In this document: piece after piece, positions 42,471-51,253 of the stretch
Position numbering within the stretch: the stretch's first letter is position 1
How the letters are laid out: each line of letters starts with the position of its first letter
Assembly: GCA_046318675.1 (NCBI GenBank)
Contig: JBKCUA010000028.1
Coordinates: 1 to 59,737 of the forward strand
DNA: 59,737 nt
DNA from: JBKCUA01 sp046318675
GTDB lineage: Bacteria > Pseudomonadota > Alphaproteobacteria > JAJTHO01
Direction of reading: 5' to 3'
Notes under the pieces: generated by a model
Database searches by the model: none
Seen by the model: the letters and a program-made list of their open reading frames with translations, nothing else
Told to the model about the DNA's origin: nothing
Made by a program: the position numbers and the translations under genes

Positions 42471-43941
42471 ACCTGCTGCACACACACATTCCGCCCAAGG
42501 CTGGAAGCTAGAGAACAGTTACACCAGTTTGCCGGATTATTTCTTCACCCGCATTGCACCGACCCCCGTTCAAGCACCGCGTCTGGTGATTTTTAACCAT
42601 GCCCTCGCGCAGTCGCTGGGGCTGGATTTTCAGAAAACTGGCGATAAAGAACTGGCGCTTCTTTTCTCCGGCAATCAACTTCCAGAGCGTGCAACCCCGA
42701 TAGCACAGGCTTACGCAGGGCATCAGTTCGGGCATTTTAACCTACTCGGCGATGGCCGCGCCCATGTGCTGGGCGAGCACATTGCGCCAGATAAAAAACG
42801 CTTTGATATTCAATTCAAAGGCTCAGGCCAAACGCCCTATTCCCGTCGGGGTGACGGCCGCGCCGCCCTTGGACCCATGTTGCGCGAATATCTTATCAGC
42901 GAAGCCATGCACGCGCTCGGTATCCCTACCACGCGCAGCCTTGCCGTCGTTACGACTGGCGAGACTGTATTGCGCGACACCGCACTGCAAGGGGCGATTC
43001 TTACCCGCGTCGCTTCTAGCCACATCCGCGTCGGCACGTTTGAATATGCTGCCCTACGCAAAGACCAAGAAGGGCTGAAAGCGCTTGCCGATTACGCGAT
43101 AGCGCGCCACTACCCGGACCTATCTGGGCAAGACAATCGTTACCTTGCCTTCCTCCATGCGGTTATCGCCCGTCAGGCTACTCTTGTTGCGGCATGGATG
43201 CATATCGGCTTTATCCACGGCGTGATGAACACCGACAACATGACCATCAGCGGTGAATCCATTGATTACGGCCCCTGCGCCTTCATGGATCGTTTTGCCA
43301 TGGACACCGTTTTCAGCTCCATTGATCGCAACGGGCGTTATGCGTTTGGCCGTCAAGCCAGCATCGCGCAATGGAATCTGGCACGCCTGGCCGAAGCCTT
43401 ACTACCCTTGTTACACGAGGATACGAATAAGGCCGCCGATCGCGCCGAAGCTGCGATTGAGGGCTACAGTACAATCTTCAATGCGGCGTGGCTGTCGGGT
43501 ATGCGCCGCAAGCTCGGCCTGTTTGGCGAGGAAGAAGAAGATACGCCGCTCATCCATTCTCTGCTGGAATGGATGCAGAAAACAGGCGCGGATTACACCC
43601 TCACCTTCCGCGATTTAATCGCAGACAATCTTCCGCCTAGGGAAGCCTATCTATCCCCTGATTTTCAGCAATGGCACGAGACTTGGAAAGCGCGACTGTT
43701 ACGCAACCCTGAGCCGCCGGAGGCTGCTTTACTTCTTATGCACGAGAACAACCCCATCATCATCCCGCGCAATCACCATGTAGAAGACGCCCTTGCTGCT
43801 GCCGAGGAAGGCGACCTTACAGCCTTCCGTACGTTGCTAAACGCCGTACAAAACCCCTATGCCGCAACCGAAAGCAATACCCCGTTCCGCACGCCGCCTC
43901 CCCACGCTGCGGGCCATTACCGGACATTTTGCGGAACGTAA
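42463..43941 (+). CDS. selO: SelO (YdiU) pseudokinase-fold protein adenylyltransferase
   Basis: 492 residues, full length. Key motifs are AQAYAGHQFGHFNLLGDGRA, FKGSGQTPYSRRGDGRAALG (nucleotide binding), HGVMNTDNM and the DYGPCAFMD metal site, ending in YRTFCGT as E. coli SelO does. SelO transfers AMP to proteins in redox homeostasis. The C-terminal Cys replaces the selenocysteine of some homologues. It starts inside the end of the DUF2237 gene. Confidence 0.93.
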   Translation: MPKPAAHTHSAQGWKLENSYTSLPDYFFTRIAPTPVQAPRLVIFNHALAQSLGLDFQKTGDKELALLFSGNQLPERATPIAQAYAGHQFGHFNLLGDGRAHVLGEHIAPDKKRFDIQFKGSGQTPYSRRGDGRAALGPMLREYLISEAMHALGIPTTRSLAVVTTGETVLRDTALQGAILTRVASSHIRVGTFEYAALRKDQEGLKALADYAIARHYPDLSGQDNRYLAFLHAVIARQATLVAAWMHIGFIHGVMNTDNMTISGESIDYGPCAFMDRFAMDTVFSSIDRNGRYAFGRQASIAQWNLARLAEALLPLLHEDTNKAADRAEAAIEGYSTIFNAAWLSGMRRKLGLFGEEEEDTPLIHSLLEWMQKTGADYTLTFRDLIADNLPPREAYLSPDFQQWHETWKARLLRNPEPPEAALLLMHENNPIIIPRNHHVEDALAAAEEGDLTAFRTLLNAVQNPYAATESNTPFRTPPPHAAGHYRTFCGT

Positions 43942-44045
43942 GATTACGCTGCTAAACAGTGGCTTAATGCTATACAAGGAAGCCTCGATCAAAAATGGGG
44001 CTTTTGCAGTAAAAATAACATTTCTTGACGCCAGCCCCAAACGAT

Positions 44046-44096
44046 CTCTACGCTCCCCTCACCCCATGGCCGACGACATTCCCCAGCGCATCAAGG
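44046..44096 (+). repeat. Partial duplicate of the dnaG start region
   Basis: 51 bp that match 45768-45818 (upstream leader, ATG and first codons of dnaG) at 47 positions. The ATG at 44066 opens a 13-codon frame, MADDIPQRIK plus AVL, whose TGA overlaps the ATG of the pentapeptide-repeat gene (ATGA at 44104-44107). The differences within the coding part are synonymous. Confidence 0.88.
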
Positions 44097-44103
44097 CAGT
44101 CTT

Positions 44104-45603
44104 ATGAACACAACGGAAACCCTTGCGTTGTTCGAGCAGGGAAAAGACGCTTGGAACAGTTTGTTAAGCCAATTGCACAACCAAGAAACTGTAGTAAGTT
44201 TTCAAGGCCATACATTTGAAGAAGAGGTAAATTTTTCTGGTTTTGTCTTTCCTGCAGATGCTCTTTTTAATAAGGCTATCTTTAAAAAAGAAGTTACCTT
44301 CCATAATTGTCATTTTCAAGGCCATGCGATTCTGACTTCAGCAAAATTTCATGAACCTGTTCACATAAATGATCCCATAAACGCAACAAAGGGTTTTTAC
44401 TTTGATAAAGCTGAATTTAAAAAATCGATTATCATCAAAGGTAACATTTCTACACCCCGAATATCTTTTTCTCAGGTAATTTTTAATGCAGATGTTGATC
44501 TGGAACAGGCAAATTGTCACTATGCACAAGTTGATTTTAGCGAAGCCGTATTCCATAAAAAAATCAGCATAAAAGACAGAGAATTGAAGGGCGAATATTC
44601 CTTCAAGAATGCAACCTTTTATGAAAACGTCGATTTTCAACAAATCGCTTTCCATAATAATGTAGATTTAAGCCAAGCAACTTTCCACAAGACGGCGACT
44701 TTGGATAAAATCACCTTTCACAAAAAAGTTGATTTCACAGCATCAAAGTTTCTCGGCGACGCTTCTTTTTACCTTTCCACGTTTCATGAACAAGCCGACT
44801 TCACCCAAGCAACATTCAGTAAAAACTCTAACTTCAAAGGAATAGCAGTAGAACGTCTTGCTGATTTTACCCTTACACAGTTTGACATTGTCCCCGATTT
44901 TAGGCAGGCGCACTTTCGTGAAACTCCTGACCTCGATAGACTGGTAATCAATCATCCTTTTTGGTGGTGCAAACTAAAAAAATGGGGAAGATTCAAAGAA
45001 AAACCTCTTGATCGCAATTCACTACGCGCCCGCTACCGCGCCCTGCGCCGCATGGCAAGCCAAGGCCACGATCATCTTCAAGAACAAGACATGCTCTCCG
45101 GGGAAATTCGCGCTGAAAGACACCGAAGCGACTTGTTGCCTTGGAAATGGAAGGCAAGCCGTGCCATCGGCTGGCTCTATCAATGGGGATCAGACTTTGG
45201 TCGTTCCATCATCCTGCCGCTTTTATGGTTTACCGTGTCCACGCTACAGTTCTCCCGGCATTATCTTTACCAAGCCTTGAGCAAGACTGGTTTTTATGAA
45301 CAAAAACATACAACCATGGATTTTGTCCTTGATAAAATAGGGCTTCTTGGTCGTTTTCATTCAGTTCCCTGCATCGACGGAACAAAAGACATCACCGCCG
45401 ATCAAGCTGCGTATCAACTGGCAATCAAAAAAGCCTTCTTCAGCCTCGGCGGTGATAGCGATAAAATCCAAGACATCTACCAGTGCCTGGGTAATGAAGC
45501 CAACCAGAGCTTCCCCTACTCGACCACGGTGCAAATGCTTCTATCAGCCCTATTCATCTTTCTTTTCCTGCAAGCTATCCGCCTGCGCTTCAGGGTCAGT
45601 TAG
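44104..45603 (+). CDS. Pentapeptide-repeat-like membrane protein
   Basis: 499 residues. Residues 30-285 are tandem five-residue-period repeats rich in F at every fifth position (VDFTASKFLGDASFYLSTF, ADFTQATFSKNSNF), predicting a right-handed beta-helix. The C-terminal part has a basic helical section (RARYRALRRMASQGHD) and two hydrophobic segments (SIILPLLWFTVSTLQF; MLLSALFIFLFLQAIRL). The layout, repeats followed by a short two-helix membrane module, is seen in uncharacterised bacterial proteins. Base composition in the repeat part is more A/T-rich than the neighbours, suggesting transfer. A duplicated dnaG start precedes it. Confidence 0.8.
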   Translation: MNTTETLALFEQGKDAWNSLLSQLHNQETVVSFQGHTFEEEVNFSGFVFPADALFNKAIFKKEVTFHNCHFQGHAILTSAKFHEPVHINDPINATKGFYFDKAEFKKSIIIKGNISTPRISFSQVIFNADVDLEQANCHYAQVDFSEAVFHKKISIKDRELKGEYSFKNATFYENVDFQQIAFHNNVDLSQATFHKTATLDKITFHKKVDFTASKFLGDASFYLSTFHEQADFTQATFSKNSNFKGIAVERLADFTLTQFDIVPDFRQAHFRETPDLDRLVINHPFWWCKLKKWGRFKEKPLDRNSLRARYRALRRMASQGHDHLQEQDMLSGEIRAERHRSDLLPWKWKASRAIGWLYQWGSDFGRSIILPLLWFTVSTLQFSRHYLYQALSKTGFYEQKHTTMDFVLDKIGLLGRFHSVPCIDGTKDITADQAAYQLAIKKAFFSLGGDSDKIQDIYQCLGNEANQSFPYSTTVQMLLSALFIFLFLQAIRLRFRVS

Positions 45604-45617
45604 ACATTCCGCTGTAT

Positions 45618-45739
45618 ACCTCTTGCAAATGAAGAGTTCTGGCTAGGCGAGCAAGCCGCACGGCGACGCAGTTGGCTAAAGGCCAATGAACACCGTGAGG
45701 CGTGGCGTAGCCAGCCAGAACTCTTCAGGTGTACGAGGT
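45618..45739. repeat. Palindromic element between the pentapeptide gene and dnaG
   Basis: The ends form a 27 bp inverted repeat with four mismatches, centred on GAAGAGTTCTGGCT and its complement AGCCAGAACTCTTC. The interior contains GGCTAGGCGAGCAA, also present inside R1 elements, so it may be a distant R1 relative. It is 15 bp downstream of the pentapeptide gene stop and could also terminate transcription. Confidence 0.6.
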
Positions 45740-45787
45740 CACCCCCATTGACCCCGCCCCTCCCCCCCTCTACCCTCCCCTCACCCT

Positions 45788-47470
45788 ATGGCCGATGACA
45801 TCCCCCAGCGCATCAAGGATCGCCTCCCCATTCAGGAGGTCATTGGCGCGCGCATCAAGCTCACCCGGCAGGGGCGGGAATACATAGCCCTGTGCCCGTT
45901 TCACGTCGAGAAAAGCCCGTCTTTTTCCGTCAGCCCGCAGAAGGGGTTTTACCACTGTTTCGGCTGCGGCGCGTCGGGGGATATTTTCACGTTTGTGCAG
46001 GACTACGACAAGGTGGACTTTCGCACCGCATTGGAGGGACTAGCCCGGCAAGCGGGCATCGCCCTGCCCGCCTTCACCCCGCAGCAGGCCGAACACAAAG
46101 CCCGTAAACAAGGCCTCACCGGGATTATGGAGGCCGCCCGCACCTGGTACCAGAGCCAGCTCTACAGCCCCGCCGGGGGCAGCGTGCAACGCTATCTGCA
46201 AGAGCGCGGCCTTACCCCCGAGACCATCCGCACCTTTGGTCTTGGCTTTGCCCCCGACGGCGGCGAGGCTCTCAAAAAAGCCTTGCTAGCCCAAGGATTC
46301 CCACTGGCATTACAGATTGAGGCCGGCCTGCTCTCCGCCCCCGAGGGCAAAACCCCGTGGGATCGCTTCCGTGGTCGCCTGATGATTCCCATCCGGGATC
46401 GCCAGGGCGCGACCATCGCCTTCGGTGGCCGCAGCCTCAGCCCCGATCAGGAACCCAAATACCTCAACAGCCCGGAAACCCCCCTGTTCCACAAGGGCGA
46501 CAACCTCTTTGCCCAGGACAAGGCCTTTACCGCCATCGCCAAGAGCCGCACCGCCGTGGTGGTGGAGGGGTATTTTGACGCCATTGCCCTGCACCAGGCC
46601 GGTATCCATGAGGCCGTCGCCCCCCTGGGCACCGCTATGGGGGAGGATCAACTCCGCCGCCTGTGGGGCATGGCCGATGTCATTGAGTTGTGCTTTGATG
46701 GCGATAAGGCGGGCGCACGGGCGGCTCTGCGGGCGACGGAACGCGCCCTGCCGTTTCTGGTCACGGGCAAGAGCCTGCGCTTCCTCCTCCTGCCACCCGG
46801 CGAAGACCCAGATACTCTTGTCCTCAAGGGAGGGGAACAGGCCTTTGCCGCCATTCGGCAACATGGCCTATCCCTTAGTGATTTTCTCTATAAAACCATT
46901 GTAGCCAGCCAAAACCCCCAAACCCCCGAAGGACGCGCGGGATGCCTAAAAGCCTTTGACCAGGTTACCGAAGCCATCCCCGATGCCACTCTGCGCCGCC
47001 TTCTGCGGCAGGATTTAAAAGATCGTTTCTATGCCCAGACCAGAACATCAGCCCAAAAAGGCCGCACTCCACACGCCCCCCTTCCCCGTGGCGGCGGCAT
47101 AACCCCCCTTCCCTCGCCTACCCAAGCTCGGGACAGGGCAATGACGGCATTGCTTATCGCCCTGTTCAACCACCCTCAACTTCTGGACGAGGTAGCCGAG
47201 GCTCTGGCACAATTGCCATTGACCGATAAAAATCTTGACAAGATTAGAGGGTATCTTCTAGACTGCGCGGCCAACACAGAAACACAAATGCCTCAAAATA
47301 TCGGCCAATTTTTCGACCACGGCGTTATAGCCGCGCTTACCCTCGAATGGGCTTGGATTCGGCCAAAGGAGTCGTATGCCGAGGCTCTTGATGGGTGGAA
47401 AGCCTTATCAAGTGCACTGTTCGCCCACCACGACAAGCCATCCGTCCCGCGTCGTGTTTTCCGTTTTTAA
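45788..47470 (+). CDS. dnaG: DNA primase
   Basis: 560 residues. The zinc-binding domain has Cys36, His39, Cys57 and Cys60 (CPFHVEKSPSF, HCFGCGASGD). The TOPRIM catalytic core has VVVEGYFDAIALHQAG and LCFDGDKAG. The C-terminal helicase-interaction part is shorter and less conserved than in many relatives. It makes RNA primers for replication with DnaB. The usual dnaG-rpoD order is kept: rpoD starts 31 bp after the stop. Its leader and first ten codons are duplicated at 44046-44096. Confidence 0.96.
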   Translation: MADDIPQRIKDRLPIQEVIGARIKLTRQGREYIALCPFHVEKSPSFSVSPQKGFYHCFGCGASGDIFTFVQDYDKVDFRTALEGLARQAGIALPAFTPQQAEHKARKQGLTGIMEAARTWYQSQLYSPAGGSVQRYLQERGLTPETIRTFGLGFAPDGGEALKKALLAQGFPLALQIEAGLLSAPEGKTPWDRFRGRLMIPIRDRQGATIAFGGRSLSPDQEPKYLNSPETPLFHKGDNLFAQDKAFTAIAKSRTAVVVEGYFDAIALHQAGIHEAVAPLGTAMGEDQLRRLWGMADVIELCFDGDKAGARAALRATERALPFLVTGKSLRFLLLPPGEDPDTLVLKGGEQAFAAIRQHGLSLSDFLYKTIVASQNPQTPEGRAGCLKAFDQVTEAIPDATLRRLLRQDLKDRFYAQTRTSAQKGRTPHAPLPRGGGITPLPSPTQARDRAMTALLIALFNHPQLLDEVAEALAQLPLTDKNLDKIRGYLLDCAANTETQMPQNIGQFFDHGVIAALTLEWAWIRPKESYAEALDGWKALSSALFAHHDKPSVPRRVFRF

Positions 47471-47501
47471 CTTTTTTTACCCTTTTCGTGTAGGAAGCCC
47501 C

Positions 47502-49802
47502 ATGGCCGCCAAACCCACTACCAACAAAAAAACCGCTCCAGCATCGAAAAAAACGACGCAAAAAAAACCTGCGCCAAAAAAGCCAGCGACCAAAAAGCCC
47601 GTCGCCCAAAAAATCACCTCTAAAACCGCCACAAAACCAACGCCAAAAAATAAAATAAGCCCCAAAGCAGCACCAAAACCATCCCCAAAAGTACCCTCTA
47701 AAAAACCCACCAACCCTTCATCCAAAGCCACTGGTGCATCCAATCAAAAGCCCGCTCCCGCACAAACGATGATACCAAAACTTCCTGCAACAGAACAACT
47801 TACAATTGAAAAGCAAAATCCAAAAGCTAAAATAATCGTCCCTGCTTCCGATAGCGATGAGGGTGCTGAGCTTGCACTAAACCTCGCGGAAATCGTCAAA
47901 AAACTTATCCAAAAAGGTAAAACCAAAACCTACCTGACCTACGCGGAAATCAACAAGGTTCTGCCGCCGGAAATGTTCAGTTCCGAACAAATCGAGGACG
48001 TAATGACCTCCCTCTCTGAGGCTGGCATCAACCTCACCGATGCCGAAGAGGACGCCGAAGAGGAAGACACCGATAATGGTGAAGGTGCCAATGGTAACGG
48101 CGGTATCGAAGCCGCCTCCTTGGGTCGCACCGATGACCCCGTGCGGATGTACCTGCGGGAAATGGGCGGAGTTGAACTTCTCTCCCGTGAGGGCGAAATT
48201 GAAATTGCCAAACGCATTGAATCATGCAGGGAAATGATGATCGGCGGGATTTGCGAAAGCCCCTTGACGATCAGCGCGATTGTCCAATGGCACGACGCAT
48301 TGAAAGAAAACCGCATCCTACTCCGTGACGTCATCGACCTTGAATCCACCTATAACATTGGTGAGAAAGCCGAAGCTCTAGAAGCTAAAGAAGCGGCAAA
48401 AGAAGCCGCCAAAGAAATAGAGGCCAACAAAACACCCCCCGTCAAGACAGGCATACCCGACGATCGGGATGATCTCGACGAAGAGACAGCCCCCAAACCT
48501 CTTGAGGACGAACCTGATGAGGACGACGAAGGCACCGTGTCCCTCTCCGTCATGGAAGAAAGTCTGAAACCGAAGGTTCTGGAAACCTTTGAGGCTATTG
48601 GTGCCTCGTGGGGTAGGCTCTCGAAGCTCCAGCATCAGCGGCTTAACCGCCTGCAATCGGGGGAAAACCTGAACCAAAAAGCCGAAAAAGACTATGAGAA
48701 AACCCGGCTGGAAATGGTGCGGCTGATTGAAACCGTGCACCTCAACACCCACCGCCTCGAGCAGTTGGTAGAACAACTCTACGCCCTCAACAAAACCCTG
48801 ATGCAGCTGGAGGGTCGCCTCCTGCGCCTGGCCGAGCAAAGCAAAATCAAGCGCGAAGAATTCCTCACCAACTATTTTGGCAAGGAGCTTGCCCCCGATT
48901 GGCTCGACATTGTTGGGGAACTCAAAACCAAGGGCTGGAAAATCTTTGTCACCGAACACGGCGATGAAGTTCAGGCCATCCGCGAACAAATCGCCGAAAT
49001 ATCCGAGGAAAGCGGCCTGCCCATCCCGGAATTCCGCCGCGTAGTACAAACCGTGCAAAAAGGCGAGCGCGGCATGAACCGCGCCAAAAAAGAAATGATC
49101 GAGGCCAACCTGCGCCTTGTCATCTCCATCGCCAAAAAATACACCAACCGCGGCCTGCAATTCTTGGATTTGATCCAGGAGGGCAACATCGGTCTGATGA
49201 AGGCTGTTGATAAGTTTGAATACCAGCGCGGCTACAAGTTTTCCACCTACGCCACCTGGTGGATTCGTCAGGCCATCACCCGCTCCATCGCCGATCAGGC
49301 GCGCACCATCCGCATCCCCGTGCACATGATTGAGACCATCAACAAACTGGTACGCACCAGCCGCCAGATGATGCACGAAATTGGCCGCGAGCCCACCCCG
49401 GAAGAACTCGCCGTCAAGCTGCAAATCCCCCTCGATAAAATCCGCAAGGTAATGAAAATCGCCAAGGAGCCTATCTCCCTTGAGTCCCCCGTGGGCGATG
49501 AGGAAGACAGCCAGCTAGGTGATTTTATTGAAGATAAAAACGCCATCATCCCTATTGATGCCGCCATCCACTCCAACCTGCGGGAGACCACCACCCGCGT
49601 CCTTTCCAGCCTCACCGCGCGGGAAGAGCGCGTCCTGCGCATGCGCTTTGGCATCGGCATGAACACCGATCACACCCTGGAGGAAGTCGGCCAGCAGTTC
49701 AGCGTCACCCGCGAGCGTATTCGCCAAATCGAGGCTAAGGCCCTGCGAAAATTGAAGCACCCAAGCCGGAGCCGGCAGCTGAGGAGCTTTTTGGATACGT
49801 GA
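47502..49802 (+). CDS. rpoD: Primary sigma factor RpoD (sigma-70)
   Basis: 766 residues from ATG 47502; open frame upstream of it overlaps dnaG and is not conserved. The first 125 residues are a Lys/Pro/Thr/Ala-rich low-complexity extension, longer than in most relatives. Region 1.1 follows, then 1.2 (DDPVRMYLREMGGVELLSRE), an acidic non-conserved region, region 2 (LRLVISIAKKYTNRGLQFLD, FEYQRGYKFSTYATWWIRQA), region 3, and region 4 with the -35 recognition helix near VTRERIRQIEAKALRKLKHP. It directs housekeeping transcription. Confidence 0.97.
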   Translation: MAAKPTTNKKTAPASKKTTQKKPAPKKPATKKPVAQKITSKTATKPTPKNKISPKAAPKPSPKVPSKKPTNPSSKATGASNQKPAPAQTMIPKLPATEQLTIEKQNPKAKIIVPASDSDEGAELALNLAEIVKKLIQKGKTKTYLTYAEINKVLPPEMFSSEQIEDVMTSLSEAGINLTDAEEDAEEEDTDNGEGANGNGGIEAASLGRTDDPVRMYLREMGGVELLSREGEIEIAKRIESCREMMIGGICESPLTISAIVQWHDALKENRILLRDVIDLESTYNIGEKAEALEAKEAAKEAAKEIEANKTPPVKTGIPDDRDDLDEETAPKPLEDEPDEDDEGTVSLSVMEESLKPKVLETFEAIGASWGRLSKLQHQRLNRLQSGENLNQKAEKDYEKTRLEMVRLIETVHLNTHRLEQLVEQLYALNKTLMQLEGRLLRLAEQSKIKREEFLTNYFGKELAPDWLDIVGELKTKGWKIFVTEHGDEVQAIREQIAEISEESGLPIPEFRRVVQTVQKGERGMNRAKKEMIEANLRLVISIAKKYTNRGLQFLDLIQEGNIGLMKAVDKFEYQRGYKFSTYATWWIRQAITRSIADQARTIRIPVHMIETINKLVRTSRQMMHEIGREPTPEELAVKLQIPLDKIRKVMKIAKEPISLESPVGDEEDSQLGDFIEDKNAIIPIDAAIHSNLRETTTRVLSSLTAREERVLRMRFGIGMNTDHTLEEVGQQFSVTRERIRQIEAKALRKLKHPSRSRQLRSFLDT

Positions 49803-49808
49803 GGCGGG

Positions 49809-50342
49809 TTAGTTTTCGTGCACATTCTTCGAATTTGCCACCTCCAACGCATTTTTTATAAATACAACAACTTCGATTAACTGTTCGGCTGTCATTCCTT
49901 GTTGACGGAAACTAGGCTGAATTCGTGTGCTGGACCCACCGCCAAGGGCTTGTGGTAAGTTTTGGCTTTGAGCCTGTTGACTGCCTTGATCAAGTGCAAA
50001 ATTTGTCCTTTCCTTAAAGAACCCATCCTGGAATTCTTGATGATTAAAGATAGCCAAGAATGAAGCGTTCAATAAACCACTGGATTTATACGAACGCAAA
50101 AGGGACTTCACACTCTCGAACAATTTTGAATTGAACGTCGCTGTCCTCTCAACATTATCCCTCAACCGTGCTCCAGCTTCTAACAACAGCGAAGCAATAT
50201 CCTTCCAATCTTGAGAATCGCCTGGAGGACAATCAATAAAATTATTAATCTCATCTATCAGACTATCGTCAGACTGCCTGAAAAACTGAGCCCAAGAATC
50301 ATAAGAATATGAACATGGGTGGGGGGTGGGGGAATGAGTCAT
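49809..50342 (-). CDS. Hypothetical protein
   Basis: 177 residues, soluble, no signal peptide. The middle is helical (DWKDIASLLLEAGARLRDNV); residues 120-145 are Gln/Ser-rich and probably disordered; the last 30 form a helix (TAEQLIEVVVFIKNALEVA). No family is recognised. It converges with rpoD with a 6 bp gap. Composition is slightly more A/T-rich than rpoD. Confidence 0.5.
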   Translation of the reverse strand: MTHSPTPHPCSYSYDSWAQFFRQSDDSLIDEINNFIDCPPGDSQDWKDIASLLLEAGARLRDNVERTATFNSKLFESVKSLLRSYKSSGLLNASFLAIFNHQEFQDGFFKERTNFALDQGSQQAQSQNLPQALGGGSSTRIQPSFRQQGMTAEQLIEVVVFIKNALEVANSKNVHEN

Positions 50343-50510
50343 AAATAATTTATAATTAAAAAATTTAAAAATTGCAATAAAAAAACTTCATACTGCCCGG
50401 CCCACCCATTAACCACCCGTTAATTTTTCCCCTTGACCCTACTGTTTTTTTAATATAGTGATTAATATCACAAACATACTCAATAATTTTATCTTTTGCA
50501 TGAGGCGGCC

Positions 50511-50963
50511 ATGAAAGCAGTTGATATTATTGCCAAGATGGAAGACATGGAGCAAGGCGCGCTGGTGTTTGAACCCACTAACGTGCTGAAAAAGCGTCAG
50601 GCTATTGAAAAAGCCTTTCCGGGACAGCGTCCCAATGAGATGCAGCAAGCCCTCCACGACGGCTTTGTCCTCGCCTTTAATATTGTTGAGCGTGCGTCCT
50701 ACAACGCCAAAAAGGCAGCTTTTGAGGCGCGGCGAATGCTCCTGCGCCTGCTCAGCGACACCAAAACCATTTCCAAAAGCGATATGGTGGCGCAAGGCCT
50801 CATCGCTGGCATTGTGTTTTGCGATGAGGCGATTTCCACCGGCTGGGAGGTTATCCTCGAATGCCTGCGCACCGCCTATTATTATGTCAGCGAGGCCGCC
50901 CAACACCTGCGGCAAATGGAAATTCAGCAAACGTATAAAGCGCATCAGTTGGTGAACGCTTGA
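50511..50963 (+). CDS. Hypothetical helical protein
   Basis: 150 residues from ATG 50511 (MKAVDIIAKMEDMEQGAL); a TTG five codons upstream is possible. It is predicted almost wholly helical, with the segment ARRMLLRLLSDTKTISKSDM and the C-terminal helix EAAQHLRQMEIQQTYKAHQ. No membrane segments or known motifs are seen. It stands alone between an A/T-rich gap and an R3 repeat. Confidence 0.5.
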   Translation: MKAVDIIAKMEDMEQGALVFEPTNVLKKRQAIEKAFPGQRPNEMQQALHDGFVLAFNIVERASYNAKKAAFEARRMLLRLLSDTKTISKSDMVAQGLIAGIVFCDEAISTGWEVILECLRTAYYYVSEAAQHLRQMEIQQTYKAHQLVNA

Positions 50964-50974
50964 TGTGAAGTCCT

Positions 50975-51137
50975 CAGTTTACTCTCTCCCTCGCTTGCGG
51001 GGGAGGCGTAAGGCCGATGGCCTTACGGAGTGGGGGTGAAAAGCACGAGAACAACTCATTGTTTCTTATAATTTCAAAGACCCCCTTCCTCACCTTCCCC
51101 CGCTGCGCGGGAGAAGGGGGCAACAGGCAGTGGTCCA
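50975..51137. repeat. R3 GC-rich double-hairpin repeat, inverted copy
   Basis: Third R3 copy, in opposite orientation to the other two: CTCGCTTGCGGGGGAGG with CGTAAGGCC/GGCCTTACG, then an A/T-rich spacer and CCTTCCTCACCTTCCCCCG/CGGGAGAAGG. It ends with GGGGGCAACAGGCAGTGG, the reverse of the CCTGTTGCCCCC start. It lies between an unknown gene and purA. Confidence 0.75.
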
Positions 51138-51253
51138 TTCAAGTGAGATAGGGAATCTAATCGAGCCTGTCCTAATCAGCCTTTTCCCATTTCAGTAGAA
51201 TTTCCCCGCGCCGTCCTCTATGCTACCCCCTCGACCAAAGTAGGATGCACAGC

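Noticed and set aside
42463..43941. Suspected truncation of selO at its C-terminus
   Set aside because: The protein has 492 residues and ends in YRTFCGT, the normal SelO terminus; the duplicated dnaG start lies after its stop codon.
48378..49424. 348-codon frame antisense to rpoD
   Set aside because: No recognisable domain, and the sense strand encodes conserved sigma regions 2-3.
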